Assembly (NCBI GenBank): GCA_022703195.1
Contig: JAKLEF010000130.1
Location: forward strand, 1-5,912
Origin: Candidatus Fermentibacterota bacterium
Lineage (GTDB): Bacteria > Fermentibacterota > Fermentibacteria > Fermentibacterales > Fermentibacteraceae
Length of the DNA: 5,912 bases
Reading direction: 5' to 3'
The notes beneath the pieces were generated by a model. The model made no database searches, was not told the origin of the DNA, and worked only from the letters and a program-made list of their open reading frames with translations. This document shows positions 1 to 5,421 of the stretch, one piece after another; within the stretch, counting starts at the first letter, position 1, and every line of letters begins with the position of its first letter. Made by a program: the position numbers and the translations under genes.

Positions 1-471
1 CTCATTGTGCCTTCTGGATCGGAGGGCGGAGGCGGCCGAGAACAGGGTCGTGAAGACGAAGCCGGTCAGCAGGGTGATGGCGGACCTGGCGGCGATGGCC
101 CCGACTCCCGGCCCGGCTCCGCTGAAGAGGGGCCTCGAGGCGCACAGGACGAAGACGACGTCGCAGACAAGCCCGGCGAGGGCTCCCGAGAGAACGAGCG
201 TGAGCCTGTTCTCCCCCGGAGCTGCGGCGAGGAGCAGCCGGCCGGCCAGAAGGCCGGCCAGGAGGCCGAGCGACGTGCAGCCGATGGGCTGGTGGAGGAG
301 GAGGTCGAGCGAGGCTCCGGACCAGAAGGCGCCCTCTATGGACCAGACATCGCCGTAGTTGATGGCGAGGTATGTGAGCACGAGAGCCAGGACGTTGGGA
401 GCCTGCAGGATCCTGCCGGCCGTGACCTCGAGCAGGAGCTGCGTGATCACGGCCCCCACCGCGAGCAGCAC
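1..471 (-). CDS. mreD: Rod shape-determining protein MreD, 3' end cut by window edge
   Basis: MreD is the small polytopic inner-membrane partner of MreC in the elongation machinery that directs lateral wall synthesis. Reading leftward from 471, the frame stays open for 157 codons to base 1. MreD is usually about 160-170 residues, so only a few codons should be missing; the visible end is basic (LRSRRHNE), as expected near a C-terminus. The protein is almost wholly hydrophobic with several membrane segments: about 2-17, 24-37, 63-83, 90-107 and 120-145. The family-like stretch GASLDLLLHQPIG (about 52-64) carries the conserved membrane aspartate, D56, followed by a glycine/leucine-rich helix. 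I chose the GTG at 471 because GGAG lies 8 bases upstream (480-483); the ATG at 476 is in another frame and stops after nine codons. It begins 16 bases after the mreC stop, so it is probably co-transcribed. Assignment rests on topology, this motif and gene order. Confidence 0.87.
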   Translation of the reverse strand, partial: MLLAVGAVITQLLLEVTAGRILQAPNVLALVLTYLAINYGDVWSIEGAFWSGASLDLLLHQPIGCTSLGLLAGLLAGRLLLAAAPGENRLTLVLSGALAGLVCDVVFVLCASRPLFSGAGPGVGAIAARSAITLLTGFVFTTLFSAASALRSRRHNE

Positions 472-479
472 GCCATGGG

Positions 480-483
480 CTCC
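480..483 (-). promoter_or_regulatory. Ribosome binding site deciding the mreD GTG start
   Basis: GGAG on the minus strand lies 8 bases before the GTG at 471, between the mreC stop and mreD. It supports a GTG start, because no ATG is available in the mreD frame here. Confidence 0.55.
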
Positions 484-487
484 GGGT

Positions 488-1255
488 CTACTCGACCTGT
501 CCACGGCTTCCGTCCAGGAGTATCAGCACCTCGCCGAGGGACTCGAAATCGACCGCCGGAGAGACGACTATCTCGAGGGCCAGGCTCGCCCCGCTCTCGT
601 CTATCCTGGAGACGATCCCCACGAGGAGGCCGTCGGGGTACACGCCCCCGAACCTGCTCGTGACGACCTCGTCGCCGGGCGAGGCTTCGAGCGAGGGGTC
701 CACGTGCAGCATCCTGAGCTCGCCATCCTCGAACTGGAGTATCCCGGTGGCGCCCGAGGGCCTCGTGGTGCAGCTCACCCTTACCTGGGGGGACGTGAGC
801 GGAAGTACCTCGCAGGTCCCCTCGCCGCAGGACGTCACCACCCCGACCAGCCCGTCGGGCGCGAGGCATACGGAGTTGATCCCGACGCCGTCCGACGAGC
901 CCCTGTCCACGACCATCGTCCCGCTCACGAGGCCTTCGGTGCGGTAGAGGACCCTCCCCGCGATGGCGTCCCTCGGAGACACCCTGGTCATGCCCAGGAG
1001 GAGGCGGTACCTGTCGGACTTCATGGCCTCCTCGCGGAGGGCCGCGTTCTCGAGCATCAGTTCGACGATCTGGGTTCTGAGCTCCTCGGAATCGGTTCTC
1101 CGGTCATCGCCCAGGACGAGGTCTGCGAACCTCGCGCCGGCCCAGCTCCCGACGCCCCCGAGCAGGGTAGGCCCCAGCACGAGCAGCAGAACGGTGGCGA
1201 CGAGGTACTTCCAGAACCTCCCGCTCCCGCTCGGCAGCCCGCTCCTGCCGGGCAT
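488..1255 (-). CDS. mreC: Rod shape-determining protein MreC
   Basis: MreC is the bitopic periplasmic scaffold that links the MreB/MreD complex to peptidoglycan synthases of the elongasome. The 255-residue product has a short basic/glycine-rich cytoplasmic N-terminus, one transmembrane helix (about 15-38), a coiled-coil-like stretch with ENAALREEA (about 55-85), and a C-terminal beta domain. Family landmarks are VDRGSSDGVGINS followed by GLVGVV, and GDEVVTSRFGGVYPDGLLVG, matching the usual pattern of GD-VVTSG-GG-FP-GL-VG. Length is slightly short of the common 270-330 residues, with a compact tail and no long C-terminal extension. The ATG at 1255 follows the mreB stop with a single intervening base (TGA-G-ATG). 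There is no strong ribosome site, so translation is probably coupled to mreB. No frame damage is seen. Confidence 0.95.
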   Translation of the reverse strand: MPGRSGLPSGSGRFWKYLVATVLLLVLGPTLLGGVGSWAGARFADLVLGDDRRTDSEELRTQIVELMLENAALREEAMKSDRYRLLLGMTRVSPRDAIAGRVLYRTEGLVSGTMVVDRGSSDGVGINSVCLAPDGLVGVVTSCGEGTCEVLPLTSPQVRVSCTTRPSGATGILQFEDGELRMLHVDPSLEASPGDEVVTSRFGGVYPDGLLVGIVSRIDESGASLALEIVVSPAVDFESLGEVLILLDGSRGQVE

Positions 1256-1256
1256 C

Positions 1257-2291
1257 TCAGCGGATGATCAGCTTCCTGAAGCGGAAGCTGTCCTCGAGTA
1301 TAAGGCCGGCCCCGAGAACCGTGCAGGCCAGGGGATTGTCGGCGATTCGCACGGGCAGGTTGGTCTGGTTGGAGAGGAGCCGTCCTATCCCCCTCAGCAT
1401 GGCTCCCCCGCCTGTGAGGACGATTCCCCTGTCGACTATGTCGCTCGCGAGCTCGGGCGGGGTCTTCTCCAGGCCGTGCATCACAGCCTCGACGATGGCT
1501 CCGACGGGTTCCTTGAGAGCCTCCCTGATGTCGGAGGACCTTATCCTGTAGGTCCGCGGGATCCCGTTCATGAAATCCAGCCCGCTCACGTCCATGCCCT
1601 CGTCGTCCTCCTCCAGGACGGTCCCAACGCGGAGCTTCACCGCCTCGGCGGTGCGTTCGCCTATCAGGAGGCTGAAGTGCTTCTTGAGGTAGTTGGTGAT
1701 GGCGTCGTTCATCTCGTCTCCGCCTATGCGGATCGAGTTGGTCGCGGCTATCGAGGAGAGGGATATGACCGCGATCTCGCTGGTGCCGCCCCCGATGTCC
1801 ACTATCATGTTCCCGGCCGGGCTCTCGATCGGGAGGCCCACGCCGACCGCCGCCGCGAGGGGCTCGGGCACCAGGTAGACGTCCCGTGCGCCAGCCCGCT
1901 CGAGGGCGCTCCTAACCGCGGTGATCTCCACCTCGGTGATCCCGTTGGGAACGCAGACCAGCACCCTGGGCCTCATGGCGAACCTCTTGCCCTGGGCTCT
2001 CTCGAAGAAGATGCGCAGCATGGCCATGGTGGCGGTGGCGTTGGTGATGACACCGTCGTGGAGGGGCCTGAAGGCCTCGAGCATCGTTCCGGTGCGGCCG
2101 AGCATGGACTTGGCCTCGGTGCCCACGGCCACCACTTCGTTCGTCGCCTTCTCGATGGCGACGACACTGGGCTCCTCGAGGACTATCCCCCTGCCCTGCA
2201 CGTATATGAGAGTATTGGCCGTCCCCAGGTCTATGGCCATCTGCGTCGAGAGGAAGGAGGAAGCCCTGGGGACAAGACTGGAAATCCTCAT
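1257..2291 (-). CDS. mreB: Rod shape-determining actin homologue MreB
   Basis: MreB is a bacterial actin that forms membrane-bound filaments and positions the lateral wall synthesis machinery. From the ATG at 2291 the product is 344 residues, the normal family length. It shows the phosphate-1 loop DLGTANT (21-27), the phosphate-2 loop VDIGGGTSE (164-172), the IGGDEMN segment, LLIGERTAEAVK, and the adenosine-site segment GIVLTGGGAMLRG near the C-terminus. The N-terminal stretch before MAIDLG contains LVPRASSFL and could form a membrane-binding amphipathic helix. GGAGGG sits four bases upstream of this ATG; an in-frame TTG at 2309 is rejected because it would place that site inside the gene. 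Some near-invariant positions differ: LVPEPLAAAVG replaces the usual IEEPMAAAIG, although the likely catalytic Glu143 is kept. It is first in mreBCD and has its own candidate promoter. Confidence 0.97.
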   Translation of the reverse strand: MRISSLVPRASSFLSTQMAIDLGTANTLIYVQGRGIVLEEPSVVAIEKATNEVVAVGTEAKSMLGRTGTMLEAFRPLHDGVITNATATMAMLRIFFERAQGKRFAMRPRVLVCVPNGITEVEITAVRSALERAGARDVYLVPEPLAAAVGVGLPIESPAGNMIVDIGGGTSEIAVISLSSIAATNSIRIGGDEMNDAITNYLKKHFSLLIGERTAEAVKLRVGTVLEEDDEGMDVSGLDFMNGIPRTYRIRSSDIREALKEPVGAIVEAVMHGLEKTPPELASDIVDRGIVLTGGGAMLRGIGRLLSNQTNLPVRIADNPLACTVLGAGLILEDSFRFRKLIIR

Positions 2292-2295
2292 CAAT

Positions 2296-2301
2296 CCCTC
2301 C
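2296..2301 (-). promoter_or_regulatory. Strong ribosome binding site for mreB
   Basis: GGAGGG on the minus strand is separated by four bases (ATTG) from the ATG at 2291. It decides between that ATG and the upstream in-frame TTG at 2309. Confidence 0.8.
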
Positions 2302-2321
2302 GTAAACAACTCAGGGAGCGT

Positions 2322-2350
2322 TCAATACCATAAGGATAGCGATGCGTCAA
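2322..2350 (-). promoter_or_regulatory. Candidate sigma-70-type promoter for mreBCD
   Basis: On the minus strand a -35 box TTGACG (2350-2345, five of six consensus bases) is followed by a 17-bp spacer and a -10 box TATTGA (2327-2322, three of six). Transcription would start near 2315, giving a leader of about 24 bases that contains the mreB ribosome site. The region is visibly less GC-rich than its surroundings. The -35 box and spacing are convincing; the -10 box is weak. Confidence 0.55.
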
Positions 2351-2390
2351 CCGCCGGGGACGCCTTGAACCGTCAGGGAGCCAGCCGGTC

Positions 2391-2412
2391 GCGTTAACTG
2401 ACTCTGCGTTAA
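2391..2412. repeat. Two direct GCGTTAA heptamers upstream of the mreB promoter
   Basis: GCGTTAA occurs at 2391-2397 and again at 2406-2412, a period of 15 bp, ending about 40 bp upstream of the mreB -35 box. The second copy contains the TAA that ends the long lipoprotein frame. It could be a binding site for a regulator or a chance repeat; nothing else in the sequence decides this. Confidence 0.3.
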
Positions 2413-3266
2413 GCCCGGGGAACCGGCCGGGAACGATCGCGTATAAGCAAGGGGTGAAACAACATGGAGTGCGTGAAAGGAGCCCTATCTGACGGGGATG
2501 ACCCAGCCCGGGGCGATCGGCTGTGCGGGTGCGAGGTGTCCACCGAGGTGGAGGGCGGGATCGTCAGATCCCACAATCCGGGCCAGGGTTCGGCCGGGTC
2601 GCGGAATGATGTCAGCTCGACAACTGCCGTCACGCCGCCTGCGACGACCCTCCAGGCGGCGGGCCAGGCCCTGTACTCGTCGTGGGCGCTCGAGGAGGTG
2701 ATGGATGCGCTGCCCCCGTCCCACACGAAGGAGGAGGGGAACAGGTCGCCAGGATCCATGGAAACGCGGATCCCGGCCTCGCAGGGCTGGAAGGCCCATT
2801 CCGCGGATCCGCCGGAGGCAGATGCGCCTTCCGCAATCTGCCACGCCTCCAGGGCCACGGGGAACCCTGTTCTCACCAGGAACAGCAGGTCCTGCACGGG
2901 GAGCGAGAAGGGGCCTGCATCGAGACCGCCCGGGTGCACGAATGCGACCTCCTCCCGCGGCATGTAGAAGAGTGCGCGGGAGGAATCCACCGACCAGCTC
3001 AGGACTGGCATCCCGTCAGGCCCGCAGAGGTCGCCCCTCGTCCGGGAGCCTGCGATGTCGCCCCAGATCGCGAATCTCCCCTCGAAGAGGAAGTCGCCTC
3101 CGTCCACCCTGGCCCTGCCGGACAGGAGGAAGACGCCTGCGCTCTCCCACTGGGCCCTGCATCGTGAAGCGAATAGCCCGGCCATGTCGCGGGCCTCGCC
3201 TGCGTCGATTGATCGGCAACCCGTGAGATGGAGCAGGAGGAGCGGGAGGGTCAGGCGGAGCCGAAT
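2409..3266 (-). CDS. Predicted lipoprotein, LolB/LolA-fold-like; start and 3' end uncertain
   Basis: The predicted product (285 residues from 3266) starts with a lipoprotein signal peptide: basic RLR, then a leucine-rich core and the lipobox LTGC (Cys17), so it should be lipid-anchored. The +2 residue is Arg, not Asp, so in a diderm it could go to the outer membrane. The mature part has alternating beta-like strands (FLLSGRARV, FLFEGRFAIW, LFYMPREEVAFV), then a helix-like VQDLLFLVRTGFP, then more strands ending VVELTSFR and LWDLTIPP. This layout resembles LolB or DUF4292-type lipoproteins; that is inference from pattern only. No ATG, GTG or TTG lies suitably before the signal peptide. ATT at 3266 has GGAG five bases upstream; CTG at 3254 overlaps the preceding gene's TGA. 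The stretch upstream in this frame is the shadow of the 67-residue gene. The last 45 or so residues look non-coding, and another frame stops at 2485, so a frameshift near 2535 is possible. Confidence 0.7.
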   Translation of the reverse strand: MRLRLTLPLLLLHLTGCRSIDAGEARDMAGLFASRCRAQWESAGVFLLSGRARVDGGDFLFEGRFAIWGDIAGSRTRGDLCGPDGMPVLSWSVDSSRALFYMPREEVAFVHPGGLDAGPFSLPVQDLLFLVRTGFPVALEAWQIAEGASASGGSAEWAFQPCEAGIRVSMDPGDLFPSSFVWDGGSASITSSSAHDEYRAWPAAWRVVAGGVTAVVELTSFRDPAEPWPGLWDLTIPPSTSVDTSHPHSRSPRAGSSPSDRAPFTHSMLFHPLLIRDRSRPVPRA

Positions 3267-3454
3267 TTCTTCTCCAGCGCCTGCAGTCTGCGCTGCATCT
3301 CGAGTTCCGCCTGGTACTTGTTCCTGCGGGTCATCAGGGCGGGATTGTCCGGGGCCTTCGGCAGGAGGGAGTCGATCATCCGGACGGCCTTCTCCCTGTC
3401 GCCGGCCTTGGCGGTCTCGTCTATCTTCTCTATCAGTTCGCTGAGCTTGGCCAT
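3251..3454 (-). CDS. Small TPR/coiled-coil-like protein, 67 residues
   Basis: No named family is recognised. The 67-residue product is highly charged and helical. The first half (about 4-37) reads like one helix-turn-helix repeat: LIEKIDETAKAGDREKAVRM followed by a helix and a KAPDNPALMTR loop, the GD-EKA and PDNP elements being typical of tetratricopeptide repeats. The second half (about 40-64) is a coiled-coil-like helix (AELEMQRRLQALEKKFG). It has no signal peptide or membrane segment, so it is probably cytoplasmic, perhaps an oligomerising or adaptor protein. The ATG at 3454 is preceded by GGAGGAG with a 6-base spacer, and that site overlaps the stop region of the upstream PHP gene, only 3 bases away. 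Its own stop overlaps the candidate CTG start of the lipoprotein. Good codon bias and the strong ribosome site make it a real gene despite its size. Confidence 0.83.
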   Translation of the reverse strand: MAKLSELIEKIDETAKAGDREKAVRMIDSLLPKAPDNPALMTRRNKYQAELEMQRRLQALEKKFGSA

Positions 3455-3457
3455 CGG

Positions 3458-4357
3458 TCACTCCTCCGTCAGTTCGATGTCACCGAAGCATCTCCGCAGG
3501 AATCCCTCGACCTGCGATACCTTCACCATGAATACACCCTGCGTGCCGCCCATGCCTGCAGAATCCTCCGGCGACCCGTGGAAGTCGGTTCCGCCCGACA
3601 CGAGCAGTCCGGCCTCCGCCGCCTCGCGCAGGAGCATCGCGACTGTCTCCGCGGAGTGCCTGGGGTAGTAGACCTCGAGGCCAGACAGGCCCCTGGGCAC
3701 CAGGCTGCGGATCAGGGCCGGCAGGTTCCTGCCGTCTCCGTCCATCAGGCCGGGATGGGCCAGCACGGGAAGCCCGCCGAGGCTCCTTATGAGATCCAGG
3801 GCCGTGTTCTCCCACAGCCTCTCCCGCTCGACGTATGCGGGGCGGCCTCTCGCCAGGAAGCGGTCGAAGGCCTCGCGCGAAGTCTGCACATAGCCCCTCG
3901 CCAGCAGCGCCTGTGCTATGTGAGGCCTGCCCACCACGTCTCCGCCGGCGAACTCGAGCACCTCCTCCTCGAAGAGAGGGAACCCGAGCTGGGCGAGCTT
4001 CTCGATGATCCTGGGATTCCTCGTGTCCCTGGCGGCGCGGACCCTGGCCAGGGCCATGCCGAGGTCGGCCGACTTGTCGCACAGGACATCGGGCTCCACA
4101 CCCGGGAAATACCCCAGGAGGTGCGCGGAACCGCCCGAGAGGAGATTGACGCTGAGCTCGACGGCGGGGACGAAGCGGACTCCCGTTCCGGCGGAGGCCT
4201 CCCTGGCCTCGGGCAGACCGTCGACGGTGTCGTGGTCGCTTATGGCCAGAGCGGCCAGACCGAGCCTGGCTGCCGACTCGACTATCGCGCCAGGCGTCAG
4301 CGCCCCGTCGGACGCCGTACTGTGCACATGGAGGTCGACCGGGGCATTCCTGTTCAC
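3458..4357 (-). CDS. PHP-domain phosphoesterase, RNase AM (YciV/TrpH)-like
   Basis: PHP-domain metal-dependent phosphoesterase. Characterised relatives (RNase AM/YciV) remove nucleotides 5' to 3' from short RNAs and hydrolyse 3',5'-nucleoside bisphosphates such as pAp; this activity is inferred here. From the GTG at 4357 the product is 299 residues, close to the family's 280-300. Metal-site motifs appear in order: DLHVHST (His10, His12), SDHDT (Asp41, His42), VELS (Glu67), HLLGYF (His79), GRPHIA (His146), LAHPG (His201) and GTDFHG (Asp258, His260). The insert with TRNPRIIEKLAQLG is also typical. All expected ligands are present, so it should be active, in the cytoplasm. A TTG at 4444 would add 29 residues unlike the family and overlap the divergent gene, so I prefer the GTG. 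No ribosome site is well placed before it. It heads a tight set with the 67-residue gene and the lipoprotein. Confidence 0.9.
   Translation of the reverse strand: MNRNAPVDLHVHSTASDGALTPGAIVESAARLGLAALAISDHDTVDGLPEAREASAGTGVRFVPAVELSVNLLSGGSAHLLGYFPGVEPDVLCDKSADLGMALARVRAARDTRNPRIIEKLAQLGFPLFEEEVLEFAGGDVVGRPHIAQALLARGYVQTSREAFDRFLARGRPAYVERERLWENTALDLIRSLGGLPVLAHPGLMDGDGRNLPALIRSLVPRGLSGLEVYYPRHSAETVAMLLREAAEAGLLVSGGTDFHGSPEDSAGMGGTQGVFMVKVSQVEGFLRRCFGDIELTEE
3461..3467 (-). promoter_or_regulatory. Ribosome binding site of the 67-residue gene
   Basis: GGAGGAG on the minus strand lies 6 bases before the ATG at 3454 and within the last codons of the PHP gene. It fixes this start and suggests translation coupled to termination of the PHP gene. 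Confidence 0.75.
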
Positions 4358-4363
4358 GCCCTC

Positions 4364-4392
4364 AATATCGCGCTGCGGCGCCTGCCGTGCAA
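4364..4392 (-). promoter_or_regulatory. Weak candidate promoter for the PHP gene, possibly leaderless
   Basis: On the minus strand TTGCAC (4392-4387) and GATATT (4369-4364) are separated by exactly 17 bp. Only six bases separate the -10 box from the GTG start, so transcription would begin at or next to that codon. The boxes match consensus at three and four of six positions, so this could be chance. Confidence 0.3.
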
Positions 4393-4431
4393 GAACTGGA
4401 CGCGGGCCCCGGGTATGTGTTGAATCGGTGC

Positions 4432-5421
4432 ATGGATGATACAATGCGGTCCATCGTCTCGCAGGCCGAACTGGCCTTCCTCGCCGTCACCCGCCCCGGG
4501 TTCGCGGAGGTGCGGCAGGGATGCGGCAACGGAGAGACGGCGCGGGACCTGAGGGCGATCCTCTGCCGGGATGCCGGCGGGAGGCTGGTCAGGAGGCTCC
4601 AGGCCGCATCGTGGCTTCGCCTGGAGCGGGCTCTCCGGTCGGTCTGCGGCCTGCTCGGCGAATCTGGCATGGAGGTATGGGGATACAAGGGCGCGGATTA
4701 CGCCCTCACGCTGTACCCCGACCCGAGCCTGAGGCCGATGACCGACCTCGACCTGATGGTGAGGCCCGGGCGGATCCTCGACGCCGCATGCGCCCTCCGC
4801 GGAGCGGGCTGGAGCCATTCGACCCCCGGGTCGGCCCTGCTCTCCTGCGGGATCGTGTCAGGGCTCCTGCTCTCGAAGGACGGCATCGCACTCGACCTGC
4901 ACAGCCATCCCTCCTACTTCCCCTCGACCATCCCGGGGAGGCTGCCGCACCCGTCGGAGACGGAGGGCACCGCCACCGATGCGGGGTTCGTCTCGCCGCC
5001 GTCCCCCTACAGGCTTCTCCTCACCCTGCTGCACATGCACCGGCACGGCGCGGGCAGGGGCATCTGGTGGGTCGACGCCGCCCTTCTGGCGCACAGGCTC
5101 GATGCACGTGGATGGATCGAGTTCGCGAGGCTCGCCTCGGGCACGGGGCTCGCGGTGAGGCTCCTCCCCCTGCTGGACGGGATCGGCCGCTTCGAGGGGA
5201 TCGAGGTGCCCCGGGGGGTTCGGCGAGCCATGGCAGAGGCGCCTTCCAGGTGGCGCATCCTCGATCCCGGCCCGAGGCCGGGGCGCGGATCCGGGACGCT
5301 GGCCGCGCTGTTGACGCTGGGGGGATGGAAGAGGACATCTTTCCTCTCTGTCGTGCTTCTCAGGCTCGCGACGGGGGCTCCTCCCCGCCGCGGCGGGAAG
5401 GGTACTGGTGGAGGATCATGA
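4432..5421 (+). CDS. Nucleotidyltransferase-fold protein, NTP_transf_5 type
   Basis: From the ATG at 4432 the product is 329 residues. The core resembles the NTP_transf_5 (PF14907) branch of minimal nucleotidyltransferases: YKGADYALTLYPDPSLRPMTDLDLMV (start at Tyr85), in which Lys86-Gly87 begin the fold and Asp105-Leu-Asp107 is the expected metal-binding pair. It is preceded by a helical segment (about 50-78) and followed by a second strand with LDLHSHPSY and a helical C-terminal part containing LLLTLLHMHRHG and WWVDAALLAHRL, as in family members. Relatives often sit in polysaccharide or peptide-natural-product clusters and few are characterised, so the substrate is unknown. Start choice is uncertain: ATG at 4444 and GTG at 4387 are also in frame, none with a strong ribosome site. 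The end overlaps the next gene by four bases (ATGA). The last residues are Gly/Arg-rich and probably disordered. Confidence 0.8.
   Translation: MDDTMRSIVSQAELAFLAVTRPGFAEVRQGCGNGETARDLRAILCRDAGGRLVRRLQAASWLRLERALRSVCGLLGESGMEVWGYKGADYALTLYPDPSLRPMTDLDLMVRPGRILDAACALRGAGWSHSTPGSALLSCGIVSGLLLSKDGIALDLHSHPSYFPSTIPGRLPHPSETEGTATDAGFVSPPSPYRLLLTLLHMHRHGAGRGIWWVDAALLAHRLDARGWIEFARLASGTGLAVRLLPLLDGIGRFEGIEVPRGVRRAMAEAPSRWRILDPGPRPGRGSGTLAALLTLGGWKRTSFLSVVLLRLATGAPPRRGGKGTGGGS

Noticed and set aside
2292..2309. TTG at 2309 as mreB start
   Set aside because: It would place the strong GGAGGG site inside the coding region and leave almost no leader after the promoter; the ATG at 2291 fits better.
359..2333. 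Two long plus-strand open frames (302 and 456 codons) opposite mreC and mreB
   Set aside because: They lie antisense to well-recognised genes, have low-complexity Pro/Gly/Arg/His-rich products without family motifs, and are expected from GC-rich codon bias.
2464..2967. Plus-strand open frame of 167 codons with an AAGGGGTG ribosome-like site and a TATAAG box upstream
   Set aside because: It is antisense to the lipoprotein frame, which has a signal peptide, lipobox and good codon bias. The TATAAG box has no -35 partner and the product shows no recognisable pattern.
3267..3461. N-terminal extension of the lipoprotein frame to a GTG at 3461
   Set aside because: The 65 extra residues are Arg/Gln/Asp/Gly-rich, would bury the signal peptide inside the protein, and overlap the real 67-residue gene with its strong ribosome site.
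4420..4445. TTGAAT and TACAAT as a promoter for the rightward genes
   Set aside because: The boxes are only 14 bp apart and transcription would start after the likely start codons.
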